The notes below the pieces were generated by a model. The model saw only the letters and a list, made by a program, of their open reading frames with translations. It searched no databases and was not told where the DNA came from. From Thermodesulfobacterium sp. (GTDB lineage: Bacteria > Desulfobacterota > Thermodesulfobacteria > Thermodesulfobacteriales > Thermodesulfobacteriaceae): a stretch of DNA of 64,000 nucleotides. The stretch covers positions 62,001 through 126,000 of the forward strand of contig JACDNX010000002.1 of NCBI GenBank assembly GCA_017656385.1, given 5' to 3'. Below are positions 11,357-20,454 of this stretch, piece by piece. Made by a program: the position numbers and the translations under genes. How positions within the stretch are numbered: the first letter of the stretch is position 1; each line of letters begins with the position of its first letter.

Positions 11357-12313
11357 ATGTTCAGGATTTACAAATCTGAAAAAGGACTTCTTGTTCCTGC
11401 AGAAAAACCATCTCCATATACTTGGGTTTGTTTATTTAATCCTTCAGAAGAAGAAATTTCGTATATAGAGCAAAAATTTCAAATTCTTCCAGAATTTTTG
11501 AGGCACCCCTTAGATGAAGAAGAAAGACCCCGTATAGAAAGGGAAGAAAACCAGATTTTAATCATACTAAGAGTCCCTGAGGTAGTTTCAAGAGGGCTTT
11601 TTATAAAATACGAAACCATTCCGATAGGAATTATTCTAACTGAAAAAAATATAATCACGGTTTGTTTAAAGGATCATCCTATATTTGAAGAATTAATAGC
11701 TCTTGTTAATAAAAGCAAAGCATTTGATCTTACAAGACCTGTTTATTTCATTTTAAATTTCATGATGGCTGTGACTACTCTTTATATAAAACTTTTGCGT
11801 CAAATTGATAAAACTCTTGAAGAATATGAGGAAGAGATTTTCAGGTCTATAGAGAATGAAGAAATTTTAAAAATGCTTAGCATAGAAAAAACCCTTACCT
11901 ATTTCAACACCTCTCTTCAGGGAAATGACACGGTTCTTATTAAGATTCAAAGCGGAAGATACATTCGTTTAACAGAAGAAGAAATAGAACTTTTAGAGGA
12001 TGTTCAAATAGAAAACAAACAGGCTATAGAAATGACAAGAGTTTTTCTAAACATTGTTGCAGGAACAATGGATGCTTACACTTCTGTTATAAATAATAAT
12101 CTTAATTTAATTATGAAGTTTTTAGCAAGCATAGCCATAATTCTCTCTATACCCAACATAATTTACAGTATGTATGGGATGAATATACCCTTGCCTTTTC
12201 AAGAATTACCACCTTTTAAGGGGTCTCCTCATGCCTTTTACTTCGTTAATATTTTAACTGTGTTTTTGTGTCTTTTTCTATTTGTTGTTCTTCGTAAGAA
12301 AAGATATCTTTAA
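11357..12313 (+). CDS. corA: CorA-family magnesium/divalent cation transporter
   Basis: The protein has a large cytoplasmic N-terminal domain with long helices and two C-terminal membrane segments. The signature YGMN occurs at the end of the first segment (near residue 275), followed by a short periplasmic loop and the last helix near 290-311. The final residues are basic (RKKRYL), as usual. At 318 residues it has the family length. CorA channels take up Mg2+ (or Co2+/Ni2+) as a pentamer. It stands alone functionally between the pilus gene and uppP, separated by about 20 bp on each side. Confidence 0.92.
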   Translation: MFRIYKSEKGLLVPAEKPSPYTWVCLFNPSEEEISYIEQKFQILPEFLRHPLDEEERPRIEREENQILIILRVPEVVSRGLFIKYETIPIGIILTEKNIITVCLKDHPIFEELIALVNKSKAFDLTRPVYFILNFMMAVTTLYIKLLRQIDKTLEEYEEEIFRSIENEEILKMLSIEKTLTYFNTSLQGNDTVLIKIQSGRYIRLTEEEIELLEDVQIENKQAIEMTRVFLNIVAGTMDAYTSVINNNLNLIMKFLASIAIILSIPNIIYSMYGMNIPLPFQELPPFKGSPHAFYFVNILTVFLCLFLFVVLRKKRYL

Positions 12314-12326
12314 CTGGATTGTTTAA

Positions 12327-13070
12327 ATGAATTTTTTTGAAGCGATTTTTCTTGGTTTAGTTCAGGGATTAACAGAATTTCTTCCTATCTCAAGTTCAGG
12401 GCATCTTATTTTAATACAAAAAGCTTTTAATTTTTTTTCCTCTCTTTCCTTTGATGCATTTATTCATCTCGGTTCTTTTTTAGCCATTGTTGTTTACTTC
12501 TGGAAAGACCTGAAAGAGATTTGGGGTTACAAATGGTTTATAGCGGTTTCTGCTATCCCCGGGGCATTGGCAGGTTTGCTTTTAGAAGACATAGTGGAAA
12601 GTTATTTTAGAACCGCTTCCTTAGTTGCTATTAATTTAATTGTTATGAGTATCCCTATGATTCTGGGAGAAGTTTTTGGGAAAAAACAGCAGGAAATAAA
12701 AGACCTCACTTTTTTGAAAGCTTTAATTATAGGTATTTTTCAGGCACTTGCTCTTATTCCAGGAACATCAAGAAGTGGAATTACTATATCAGCAGGTCTT
12801 TTACTGGGATTAAAAAGAGAGGTTTCTGCTAAATTTTCCTTCTTAGCAGGTGCTCCACTTATTCTGGGAGCAGGACTTTACGAAGGTGTAAAGCTGATAA
12901 ACTCCTCCATTCCTTGGAAATTAGCTTTAGCAGGATTTTTTTCCTCAGCTGTTTTCAGTTTTTTAGCAATAGCTTTTTTAATCTCCTTTTTAAAAAAATA
13001 CTCCTTATACCCCTTTGTAATTTATAGAATTCTTTTAGGAGTTTTTGTTTTACTGCTATTTTTAAAATAG
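12327..13070 (+). CDS. uppP: Undecaprenyl-diphosphatase
   Basis: This is an integral membrane enzyme of 247 residues with the two BacA/UppP signatures: EFLPISSSGHL near residues 17-27 and PGTSRSG near 145-151. These form the active site that removes a phosphate from undecaprenyl diphosphate to recycle the lipid carrier for peptidoglycan and O-antigen. About seven to eight hydrophobic segments are visible. The start at 12327 follows corA by 13 bp. MurA is encoded 1.5 kb downstream, so part of this block serves the cell wall. Confidence 0.93.
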   Translation: MNFFEAIFLGLVQGLTEFLPISSSGHLILIQKAFNFFSSLSFDAFIHLGSFLAIVVYFWKDLKEIWGYKWFIAVSAIPGALAGLLLEDIVESYFRTASLVAINLIVMSIPMILGEVFGKKQQEIKDLTFLKALIIGIFQALALIPGTSRSGITISAGLLLGLKREVSAKFSFLAGAPLILGAGLYEGVKLINSSIPWKLALAGFFSSAVFSFLAIAFLISFLKKYSLYPFVIYRILLGVFVLLLFLK

Positions 13071-13088
13071 AAAGGAGGTTTAAACTTT

Positions 13089-13727
13089 ATGAAAACTGTA
13101 AAAAATCTTACCATAGAAAAAGAAGAAATCACCGTGAGAGGGCAAACTTTAAAAATTTTTCTTCCTGCCAAACTCGAAGAAATATTTCAAGGAGATCCCT
13201 TTTTAGAAGTGGAGAAATTTCCGTTCTGGGCAAGAGTTTGGGAATCAAGCTTGGTGCTTGCTGATTATGTGGCAACTATTGAACCTCCAAAAAAAATTTT
13301 GGAGATTAGTGCAGGGCTTGGAGTTCCAAGTCTTGTTGCTGCAAAACTTGGCCATAAAGTTTGCGCAACAGATTTCGAAAAACTTCCTCTTGAATTTATA
13401 GAACTTTCAGCTAAGGAAAACAATCTCAATGTAGAGACAAAAATATTGGACTGGACAAACCCTGATCTTTCAGAAAAGTTTGATTTAATAATAGGTTCAG
13501 AAGTAGTTTTTAGAAAGAGCCTTTTTAAACCGTTAATTGAACTTTTTAAAAATTACTTGGAAGACGGGGGAGAAATAATTCTTTCTCATCCATCAGAAAG
13601 AAAAAGAACCTTAATTCCTTTTTTACATGAAGCACAAAAAGATTTTAAAATCTTAACCAGTATCAGAAAACTTAAAAGCGAAGAAGAGACTATAGAAATC
13701 ATCCTAAACAAACTTATTAAAAATTAA
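13089..13727 (+). CDS. Class I SAM-dependent methyltransferase, protein-lysine methyltransferase-like
   Basis: The 212-residue protein has a methyltransferase fold. The glycine-rich SAM loop is LEISAGLGVPSL (near residues 75-87), followed by the acidic end of strand 2 (CATDFE). The preceding FWARVWESS segment and the pattern as a whole resemble the METTL21/Methyltransf_16 group, which methylates lysines in proteins, but the substrate is unknown. A strong AAAGGAGG ribosome site precedes the ATG. Its stop touches the start of prmC, so the two methyltransferases are translated together. Confidence 0.75.
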   Translation: MKTVKNLTIEKEEITVRGQTLKIFLPAKLEEIFQGDPFLEVEKFPFWARVWESSLVLADYVATIEPPKKILEISAGLGVPSLVAAKLGHKVCATDFEKLPLEFIELSAKENNLNVETKILDWTNPDLSEKFDLIIGSEVVFRKSLFKPLIELFKNYLEDGGEIILSHPSERKRTLIPFLHEAQKDFKILTSIRKLKSEEETIEIILNKLIKN

Positions 13728-14566
13728 TGAGGGTCTTTGAAGCTCTTGAGTTTGCTAAAAAAGTTCTCTCACAGATAGAAAACAAGGAATATGCAAAATG
13801 GGAAGCACTTCTTATTCTTTCTCACCTTCTAAAAGTTTCTCCTCTTAATCTCTATATTTACCTTGATAAAGAAATACCTGAAGAAAATTTTCTGAAAATT
13901 CTTGAAGAAAGAAAAAAGAAGAAGCCCTTAGCTTATATCTTAAAAGAGACCCATTTTTGGGGAAGAAGTTTTTACATAGAGGAAGGAGTCTTAATTCCCA
14001 GACAGGACACAGAGATTTTGGTATCAGTTTTTTTAGATTTACCTGTAAAAGAGGGAATAATTTTAGAACTTGGAGTAGGAGCAGGTGTAATTGCCATCAC
14101 CCTTCTTCTTGAGAAACCAAATTTGAAAGCTTTTGCTGTGGATATCAGCTCTAAAGCTCTTGAGATAACCAGAAAAAATGCAAAAACTTATAAAGTAGAA
14201 GATAGATTGTTCTTTATTAAAGGAGATTGGTTTACTCCGGTGTTAGAAAAACCACTTTTTAAAGCTGTTATTTCCAATCCTCCTTATATTTCCATGAAAG
14301 AGTGGGAAGCCCTTGATGAGGAAGTAAAACTTTTTGAACCAAGAGAAGCTTTAATTTCTGGAGAAAAAGGAACAGAATTTCAGGAAAAACTTTTAAAATT
14401 TGCTGATGAGTATCTTTTGAAGGAAGGTTTTTTAATTTTTGAAATGGGATATAATCAGGGAGAGATAATAAGGGAGTTGCTAAATTTTTACAAATGGAAT
14501 TTTAAAATTTTTAGAGATTTTAAAGGTTATGAAAGGGTGGTTCTTGCATGGAAAGAAAATATGTAA
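13727..14566 (+). CDS. prmC: Release factor glutamine N5-methyltransferase
   Basis: The protein methylates the GGQ glutamine of release factors RF1 and RF2. It has an N-terminal helical substrate-binding domain (about residues 1-75), the SAM loop LELGVGAGV at 113-121 and the catalytic NPPY motif at 184-187 followed by IS. The 279-residue length fits PrmC. A release factor gene, often its neighbour, is not adjacent here. The C-terminus overlaps the murA start by 19 bp, which suggests translational coupling. Confidence 0.92.
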   Translation: MRVFEALEFAKKVLSQIENKEYAKWEALLILSHLLKVSPLNLYIYLDKEIPEENFLKILEERKKKKPLAYILKETHFWGRSFYIEEGVLIPRQDTEILVSVFLDLPVKEGIILELGVGAGVIAITLLLEKPNLKAFAVDISSKALEITRKNAKTYKVEDRLFFIKGDWFTPVLEKPLFKAVISNPPYISMKEWEALDEEVKLFEPREALISGEKGTEFQEKLLKFADEYLLKEGFLIFEMGYNQGEIIRELLNFYKWNFKIFRDFKGYERVVLAWKENM

Positions 14567-15816
14567 TCAGGGGTAAAAAGCCTTTAAAAGGTGAGATAGA
14601 GGTAAGCGGAGCTAAAAACGCATCTCTTCCTGCTATCTGTGCAACTCTTCTTGCTCCTGGTATTTATAAGTTAAAAAAAGTTCCTAAGGTGAGAGATGTT
14701 TTTTGTATGCTAAGAATTATGGAACACCTGGGTGCAGTTTATAAGTTTGAAAAAGATTATTTAAAAATAGATACAACAGGAATTAACAGAGCATCTGTTC
14801 CTTATGAACTTGCAAGTCAGATTAGAGCATCTATTCTTTTTCTGGGAGCTTTGGTAGGTGCTTTTAAAGAAGCAGAAGTTCCTTTGCCAGGAGGATGTGC
14901 CATAGGTAAGAGACCTGTTGATTTTCATATAAGAGGACTTTCTCAGCTTGGAGCAGAAATAAAACTTGATAAAGGAAATTTAATTGTAAAAGCAAAAAAA
15001 CTAAAGGGCACCGAGATAGTTTTGGATTTTCCTTCTGTTACTGCTACTGAAAATTTAATGATGGCAGGATGTTTTGCTGAAGGAGAAACCATTATTAAAA
15101 ACGCTGCTAAAGAACCTGAGGTGGTATTTTTGGGAGAAATGCTAAAAAAAATGGGTGCTAATATAAAGGGATATGGAGAGGACACAATATATATAAAAGG
15201 AAAAAAGAAGCTAAAATCCATTAATATAAAAATTATTCCAGATAGAATTGAAGCTGGCACATACTTGGTTTTGGGTGCACTTATGGAGGAAAATGAGGTT
15301 GTAGTTAAAAATGTTGAAGAGGAACATCTTGAAACCCCTATTATCAAACTTGAGGAGATGGGTATCACTTTAGAAAAGGTTGGTAAAAATTCTTTTCTGG
15401 TAAAAAGAGGAAAATCTATTTTTCCTGTAAATGTTATGACTGCTCCTTATCCTGGTTTTCCCACTGATTTACAGCCTTTTTTTGCTGTTCTTTTAACACA
15501 GGCAGAGGGAATATCTTTTGTAACTGAAAACATTTTTGAGAACAGATTTCTTTATGTATTTGAGTTAAACAGAATGGGAGCAGATATAAAAGTAGAAGAA
15601 AAGACAGCAATTATAAAGGGTCCTACTCCTTTAACAGGTTCTCCTGTTAAGGCAACAGATTTAAGGGCAGGGGCAGCTCTTGTTTTATCTGGACTTTGTG
15701 CTGAAAATACAACTACTGTTTATAATATTGAGCTGATAGAAAGGGGATACGAAAATTTTGTGAAAAAACTCTCTGGAGTTGGAGCTGAGATAAAGGTAAC
15801 AGAAAGTGAAAGTTAA
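14548..15816 (+). CDS. murA: UDP-N-acetylglucosamine 1-carboxyvinyltransferase
   Basis: MurA transfers enolpyruvate to UDP-GlcNAc, the first committed step of peptidoglycan synthesis. The active-site loop PLPGGCAIGKRP contains the catalytic cysteine at Cys117, so the enzyme should be fosfomycin-sensitive by this criterion. Lys23 and Asn24 in GAKNAS match the conserved substrate-binding pair. The 422-residue length is normal. It overlaps prmC at the 5' end and holB at the 3' end. Confidence 0.95.
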   Translation: MERKYVIRGKKPLKGEIEVSGAKNASLPAICATLLAPGIYKLKKVPKVRDVFCMLRIMEHLGAVYKFEKDYLKIDTTGINRASVPYELASQIRASILFLGALVGAFKEAEVPLPGGCAIGKRPVDFHIRGLSQLGAEIKLDKGNLIVKAKKLKGTEIVLDFPSVTATENLMMAGCFAEGETIIKNAAKEPEVVFLGEMLKKMGANIKGYGEDTIYIKGKKKLKSINIKIIPDRIEAGTYLVLGALMEENEVVVKNVEEEHLETPIIKLEEMGITLEKVGKNSFLVKRGKSIFPVNVMTAPYPGFPTDLQPFFAVLLTQAEGISFVTENIFENRFLYVFELNRMGADIKVEEKTAIIKGPTPLTGSPVKATDLRAGAALVLSGLCAENTTTVYNIELIERGYENFVKKLSGVGAEIKVTESES

Positions 15817-16756
15817 AAGTTTGAATAAAATCTTAAAACAGGAACCAGCGGTTAACCTTTTAACACAGGCTTTAAGAAAAAAACGGCTTTCTCATGCTTA
15901 TCTTTTTACAGGTCCAAAAGGAGTTGGTAAGGAAACCACAGCCTGGGCTTTTTTATTCCATCTTTTTTGCGAAAAGGATAAGGAGAATCCCTGCGGGGAA
16001 TGCAGAGCCTGCAAAAAGATAGAAAAAGAAATTCATCCAGATATATACATTCTTTTTCCAGAAAAAAGGGAGATAACCATAGGACAGATTAGAGAAGTAA
16101 TAGATTTTCTTAAATACAGACCCTTAGAGGCTGAATATAAAGTCATTCTTGTAAAAGAAGCTGAGAAGATGAATCCTGAAGCAGGAAACGCCTTATTAAA
16201 GTCTCTTGAGGAACCTCCGTTTTATGCAATTTTTATTTTGCTTACCGAGAATTTTAGCAAACTTTTGCCAACCATAGTTTCTCGTTCTCAAATTGTAAGA
16301 TTTAGAACTATTCCCAAAGGGGTTATAAAAGAGTTTTTAAAGAAAAATTTTTTATTTGAAGAAGAGGTTGCAGATACTCTTGCTGAAGTGTCTTTTGGAA
16401 GCATAGGTAAAGCTATTACTATAGCTGAAAAGGGTATTTTGGAAGAGCTAAACAGCTTTGTAAAAGCAGGTTTTTCCAAAAGTCCGTTAAAGAAGTTTAA
16501 AGTGGCAGAAAGGCTTTCTTTTCTTTCACTTCAAGACCTTGATGACTTTTTTTATCTTCTTACTCTCTGGGTTTGGAGATCCTATTTAAAACACAAGATA
16601 GATTATCCTTATCCTCGTGCCTTTCCAGAAGAGATTTTTGAGGGAGACCCTTATTCAGCTATAAAGACCATTTACGAAGTAAAAACCGCTTTAGACTCTT
16701 ATGTCAATCCAGAACTTTCCTTTTATTATCTTTTAAATCTTTTACACACTTCGTGA
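15806..16756 (+). CDS. holB: DNA polymerase III delta' subunit
   Basis: The protein carries the AAA+ clamp-loader features of delta'/gamma: a GPKGVGKE nucleotide-binding loop at residues 36-43 and a zinc knuckle of C55, C63, C66 and C69. An SLEEPP motif follows near residue 132, with a SRSQ segment near 156. It forms part of the clamp loader that opens the beta ring. The 316-residue size fits HolB. Its start overlaps the murA end by 11 bp. The stop codon lies inside the terminator hairpin that ends this long operon. Confidence 0.85.
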   Translation: MKVKSLNKILKQEPAVNLLTQALRKKRLSHAYLFTGPKGVGKETTAWAFLFHLFCEKDKENPCGECRACKKIEKEIHPDIYILFPEKREITIGQIREVIDFLKYRPLEAEYKVILVKEAEKMNPEAGNALLKSLEEPPFYAIFILLTENFSKLLPTIVSRSQIVRFRTIPKGVIKEFLKKNFLFEEEVADTLAEVSFGSIGKAITIAEKGILEELNSFVKAGFSKSPLKKFKVAERLSFLSLQDLDDFFYLLTLWVWRSYLKHKIDYPYPRAFPEEIFEGDPYSAIKTIYEVKTALDSYVNPELSFYYLLNLLHTS

Positions 16757-16769
16757 GTGTGTAAATTTT
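16741..16769 (+). terminator. Intrinsic terminator after holB
   Basis: A perfect 10-bp inverted repeat (16741-16750 and 16756-16765) encloses a five-base loop and is followed by TTTT. The stem contains the holB stop codon. It would end transcription of the 16-kb plus-strand block before the pilin genes. The stem is AT-rich and modest in strength. Confidence 0.65.
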
Positions 16770-16843
16770 CTTGCATAATTTAAATATTAGATTATTTTTA
16801 ATTTTTAGATTAAGGAGAAAAACTTAAGGAGGATAAAAAGGGT

Positions 16844-17206
16844 ATGAGAAAAAAGAAGGCGTTTACTTTAATAGAGCTTATGATAGCCCTTGCTCTTCTT
16901 GCCATTATGTCAGCTATTGCTGTAGGGGTTTATAGAGGCTATGTAAGAAAGGCTGCCCGTTCTCATGTGGAAACTGATACCAGAAATTGCATAACCTGTG
17001 TAGCTTCAGAGCTTGCAAGAGTAGCCTTAACAGGAGGAGACCCAGATTTTACTTCCTGTAAGAGGGGTTCCCGTTACACACAAAGCTGTAGTGTAAACTG
17101 TGATAGTGATTACGAAAATTGTCAATGCACTTGCACAGGAACTGGCATTGTTTCTGGTTACACCTGCACAACATCAACAAACTCAACAGATATTAATTGT
17201 AGTTAA
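16844..17206 (+). CDS. Type IV prepilin-like protein, cysteine-rich
   Basis: The N-terminus MRKKKAFTLIELMIALALL is a type III (prepilin) signal: a short basic leader cut before Phe by a prepilin peptidase, then a Glu at position 5 of the mature chain and a hydrophobic helix. The 120-residue protein holds ten cysteines, seven of them packed in residues 77-107. Disulfides or metal binding are likely. Transcription starts anew after the terminator: an AAGGAGG site precedes the ATG. The gene converges on the pilin gene at 17211, with only four bases between the stops. Major or minor pilin cannot be decided. Confidence 0.85.
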   Translation: MRKKKAFTLIELMIALALLAIMSAIAVGVYRGYVRKAARSHVETDTRNCITCVASELARVALTGGDPDFTSCKRGSRYTQSCSVNCDSDYENCQCTCTGTGIVSGYTCTTSTNSTDINCS

Positions 17207-17210
17207 GAAG

Positions 17211-17621
17211 TTATCCTCCTGTGCTTACTTCGGTTGGAAATGTACAAGATATATTTTCATTAGTGCTATTATAACTACATATTACTTGATATGTTTCTCC
17301 TGAGAGTACATCTCCTTCTGCTGTAACAGTAATGTCTTGATCACAACCACTAAAATTGGGAACAATAGAAATGTTTGAAAGGTATTTAATTTGGCTAGGA
17401 TTACGATTACAATTCTCAAGATTAGAAGCATTGGATACTGAACCACTTACAGCACATTCAGATATTATTTTTTGAATACAAGTCCTTGCAAGAGTAATAA
17501 GTTCTTTTGCCTGAGCTTTTCTAATGTAAGCCCTATAACTCGTTAATGCAATGGCAGCTAAGATGGCAATAATTGCAATGACAACCATCAGCTCAATCAG
17601 TGTAAAACCTTTTTTACGCAT
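17211..17621 (-). CDS. Type IV prepilin-like protein, paralogue A
   Basis: The protein begins [19 protein letters not shown], a classic prepilin signal with Glu5 and an N-terminal assembly helix. It is 136 residues long with six cysteines in the head domain. It is closely related to the pilin at 17892-18281: both share the first 45 residues almost entirely and keep the same cysteine order. An AAGGAG ribosome site lies upstream of the start. It sits tail to tail with the pilin at 16844. A prepilin peptidase and assembly ATPase are not in this window; PilC/GspF is at 10126. Confidence 0.88.
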   Translation of the reverse strand: MRKKGFTLIELMVVIAIIAILAAIALTSYRAYIRKAQAKELITLARTCIQKIISECAVSGSVSNASNLENCNRNPSQIKYLSNISIVPNFSGCDQDITVTAEGDVLSGETYQVICSYNSTNENISCTFPTEVSTGG

Positions 17622-17822
17622 GTCTCACGCTCCTTTTAATTTTATATCCTTTTTTAATTTTTAAGTCAAGAAAAAAACTTAAGGAGAAAGAGATTATAAA
17701 AAACTGGAACTAACATCACTTTTTGATTGAAGTTGAACAATCTAAACAAATTTAACAGAAATTGATTGTAATCAATTCCCACATTTCCTTAATGTTTTTC
17801 TGACAAGTTTAAAAAGTTTCTT

Positions 17823-17857
17823 AAAAAAGCCATCTCTGCGAATTTTGCAGAGATGGC
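17823..17857 (-). terminator. Intrinsic terminator of the pilin gene at 17892
   Basis: An 11-bp perfect inverted repeat (17829-17839 and 17847-17857) with a seven-base loop is followed, on the minus strand, by six T residues (17828-17823). It lies just beyond the end of the minus-strand pilin gene, so that gene is probably transcribed alone and at a high level. Confidence 0.85.
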
Positions 17858-17891
17858 CTAAAAATTGTCCCGTAGTTATTGAGTATTATTC

Positions 17892-18281
17892 TTATGGTGA
17901 TTGTTCAGTCGGAGGTGAACAGGTTACATCTTGTGATGTAGAATTGTATGTACATTCTACTTCATAAGTTGCTCCTCCTACATCTCCAGATATTTTAGCA
18001 GTAAAATCGCTGCAGGAAGGATATTGGTCAAATGAAATGTTTGTAAGATATTTTGTAGAACTGGGGACTTGGCAGGCATCAAGCTGAGAAGTATCTGTAT
18101 TGTTATCTACCGCGCACTCGACTACTGCTTCCTGAATACATGCTCTTGCATAGGTAATAAGCTCCTTTGCTTTAGCTTTTCTTATGTAAGTCTGATAACT
18201 TGTTAATGCAATAGCAGCCAGAATTGCAATAATCGCAATGACAACCATCAACTCAATTAGTGTAAACCCTTTTTTACGCAT
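17892..18281 (-). CDS. Type IV prepilin-like protein, paralogue B
   Basis: Paralogue of the pilin at 17211: the same [19 protein letters not shown] start, the same YIRKA segment after the helix and the same six-cysteine order in a 129-residue chain. The head domains differ, as expected for diverging major pilins. An AAAGGAGG ribosome site precedes the start and a strong terminator follows the stop, the usual layout for an abundant major pilin. The first 27 residues form the leader and assembly helix that anchors the subunit in the inner membrane before polymerisation. Confidence 0.9.
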   Translation of the reverse strand: MRKKGFTLIELMVVIAIIAILAAIALTSYQTYIRKAKAKELITYARACIQEAVVECAVDNNTDTSQLDACQVPSSTKYLTNISFDQYPSCSDFTAKISGDVGGATYEVECTYNSTSQDVTCSPPTEQSP

Positions 18282-18550
18282 ACATTACACCTCCTTTTTA
18301 ATTTTAAATAAATATTATTACCCAATCCTTTAAAAGTCAATAAATAAAAATTTTAATTTTTTTAAATAATTTTTATCGGCAATTTTCTCAAAAAATTCAA
18401 TTCCTACCTTACTTCTCTTTTCAATATTCCGATTGGTGCTAAACTGCTTATTGCAGAATTTGAATTGTATTTTAAACTTCTTTTTAAGAGGCTATGGCAT
18501 ACAAGTGGTTGCCACCCTCTAAGACAAACACACCGCTCTGGGAGGGTAAA

Positions 18551-18982
18551 ATGGTTGAAAAAATAGATTTAGAAAATGGCTTGACCCTTGAAATATGGAA
18601 TTATTCTCGTAAACTTGCAGGAGACCGCTGGTTGGTAGGCTTTCTTGCTCAAATCAGTATTGTTCCTGCAGAAAAAGACTTCTCCAGTTCAGAATATTAC
18701 AAAATGTTTTTAGAAAAAACAGATGGAAAAGTTTATTATCGTTACAGAAAAGAAAGACACTTTGTTCCCGAAGATGCAGTTCCAACCATATATTCCAACA
18801 TTAAAGAAAACTTTTTAAAAGCAGCCCTTCCTTATCTCTCTCATCCTGATTTTAAAGAAAGACTTCTTAAACACGAGGTAACTCAGTTTGAAAGGAAAAT
18901 GGACTGGGAAGAAGAAATTAAAAGAAAAGACGAAGAAGCAGAAAAACTTGAAAAAATCTGGAAAGACAAAAGAGTTTTTTAA
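18551..18982 (+). CDS. Hypothetical protein
   Basis: I do not recognise this family. I start it at the ATG at 18551, which has GGGAGG seven bases upstream. An in-frame ATG at 18494 would add 19 residues without a good ribosome site. The 143-residue product is soluble, with a beta-rich first half (about residues 5-50) and a very charged helical C-terminus (residues 105-143, Lys/Glu/Asp). It has no signal peptide. It lies 42 bp before apgM and may share its transcript. Confidence 0.65.
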   Translation: MVEKIDLENGLTLEIWNYSRKLAGDRWLVGFLAQISIVPAEKDFSSSEYYKMFLEKTDGKVYYRYRKERHFVPEDAVPTIYSNIKENFLKAALPYLSHPDFKERLLKHEVTQFERKMDWEEEIKRKDEEAEKLEKIWKDKRVF

Positions 18983-19024
18983 CCCCCTGTTTTTAAATTT
19001 TAAAAATTTTGAAGGAGTTACAAA

Positions 19025-20248
19025 ATGGAAATTTTAAAGGGGCTTATTAAAAAGACAGATGCTAAGATTGTTTTGGTTGTTCTTGATGGGCTGGGAGATC
19101 TTCCTTTTAAGGAAGGAAAAACCCCACTTGAGGCAGCCAGAACCCCTAACTTAGACAGTTTAGCCAGAAAATCTGCTCTTGGACTTCACATCCCTGTTGA
19201 TTACGGAATTACTCCTGGAAGCGGTCCAGGACATCTTGGCATTTTTGGGTATGACCCTTTAAAAATAAACATAGGGAGAGGGGTTTTAGAAGCTCTTGGA
19301 GTGGGACTTGAGCTTAAAGAGACAGATGTTGCAATAAGAGGAAATTTTGCAACCGTTAAATACGAAAACGGATCCCCTGTTGTTGTGGACAGAAGGGCAG
19401 GTCGCATTCCTACAGAGGAAAACCAGAGGCTTATAAAGTATCTCTTTGAAAACATTTCAAAAATAGAAGATGCTGAGATAATTCTTAAATCAGGGATGGA
19501 ACACAGGTTTGTAGTGGTTTTTAGATTTCCATACAAAGTTCCTCCTGAGGTTGAAACCATAAATGATACAGACCCTCAGGCAGTTGGAAAATCTCCTCTT
19601 AAACCTGTAGGAAAAGGAGAAATAGCTGAAAAAGTTTCTAAGATTGCAGAGATTTTTTCTCAAAAAGTTGCAGAGCTTTTAAAAAATGAGCCAAGAGCAA
19701 ACTATGCGCTTCTCAGAGGTTTTTCTGTAAAGCCAGCTCTTGAAACTTTTGAAGAAAAGTTTGGATTAAGGGCATGCGCTATAGCTACCTATCCCATGTA
19801 TAAAGGGCTTGCAAGCCTTGTTGGGATGAAAATAATTAAATTTGAGGGAATGGGTATAAAAGATGAAATAGAAGCTTTAAAAAAAGAGTGGCAAAACTTT
19901 GACTTTTTCTTTTTACACATTAAAAAAACCGATTCAGCAGGAGAAGACGGAAACTTTGAGATGAAAACAAAAGTGATAGAAGAATTTGATAGTTTTCTAC
20001 TAGAAATTTTAGCTCTCAACCCCTCAGTTCTTTGTATAACAGGGGACCATTCAACTCCCTGTATTTTGAAATCTCATTCCTGGCATCCTGTTCCAGTGCT
20101 TATTCATTCTCCCTATGTTTTAGGAAATACTTCAGAAAGGTTTACCGAAAGGGAGTGCCTTAAAGGAGAGCTCGGTATATTTTATGCTTACAAACTCATG
20201 CCACTCCTTTTAGCTCATGCAAAAAACCTCAAAAAATACGGCGCCTAA
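19025..20248 (+). CDS. apgM: 2,3-bisphosphoglycerate-independent phosphoglycerate mutase, archaeal type
   Basis: The protein has the alkaline-phosphatase-superfamily start VLDGLGDLP (metal-binding Asp near residue 20) and the TPNLDSLA segment. It also has the TPGSGPGHLGIFGYDP motif, which holds the phosphorylated Ser region, and a C-terminal TGDHSTP motif. At 407 residues it fits the archaeal ApgM family found also in some thermophilic bacteria. It interconverts 3- and 2-phosphoglycerate in glycolysis and gluconeogenesis. A GAAGGAG site precedes the start. Confidence 0.92.
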   Translation: MEILKGLIKKTDAKIVLVVLDGLGDLPFKEGKTPLEAARTPNLDSLARKSALGLHIPVDYGITPGSGPGHLGIFGYDPLKINIGRGVLEALGVGLELKETDVAIRGNFATVKYENGSPVVVDRRAGRIPTEENQRLIKYLFENISKIEDAEIILKSGMEHRFVVVFRFPYKVPPEVETINDTDPQAVGKSPLKPVGKGEIAEKVSKIAEIFSQKVAELLKNEPRANYALLRGFSVKPALETFEEKFGLRACAIATYPMYKGLASLVGMKIIKFEGMGIKDEIEALKKEWQNFDFFFLHIKKTDSAGEDGNFEMKTKVIEEFDSFLLEILALNPSVLCITGDHSTPCILKSHSWHPVPVLIHSPYVLGNTSERFTERECLKGELGIFYAYKLMPLLLAHAKNLKKYGA

Positions 20249-20256
20249 CCTAACCC

Positions 20257-20285
20257 CCTCCTACCACTTCCGAAGTGGTAGGAGG
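20257..20285. repeat. 14-bp perfect hairpin, copy 1
   Basis: The two arms (20257-20270 and 20272-20285) pair perfectly about a single central C. No T-run follows on either strand, so it is not a standard terminator, though it follows the apgM stop by 8 bp and may protect or end that transcript. Its core (CCTCCTACCACTTCCG and onward) recurs at 21194-21219, on the far side of the MntA-HepT pair. Confidence 0.7.
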
Positions 20286-20304
20286 TTAGTGAAAGCCTTA
20301 ACTC

Positions 20305-20331
20305 AGAAAATTGCAGGAATGGCCAAGTTCG
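20305..20331 (+). repeat. 27-bp direct repeat, copy 1
   Basis: These 27 bases (AGAAAATTGCAGGAATGGCC then AAGTTCG) recur exactly at 21154-21180. Both copies lie next to the shared hairpin sequence, and together they bracket the MntA-HepT genes. Target-site, recombination or remnant-element origin is possible. Confidence 0.85.
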
Positions 20332-20454
20332 AATAGATATGGCTAAGGAAAAGTGAGATGGAGAACTTTTTCAATTAACTTGTTTTTAATTTAAAATTTA
20401 AGCTATAAAATTATAGTAATTATGGAGTTAATTAAGCATAAAGGGGTAGAAGTT

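Noticed and set aside
14943-15368. Minus-strand open frame of 141 codons inside murA
   Set aside because: Low-complexity Ser/Ile-rich translation opposite a strong murA match; an antisense shadow.
17100-17303. Plus-strand frame spanning the pilin convergence point
   Set aside because: It is out of frame with the pilin gene and extends into antisense of the next one; no features.
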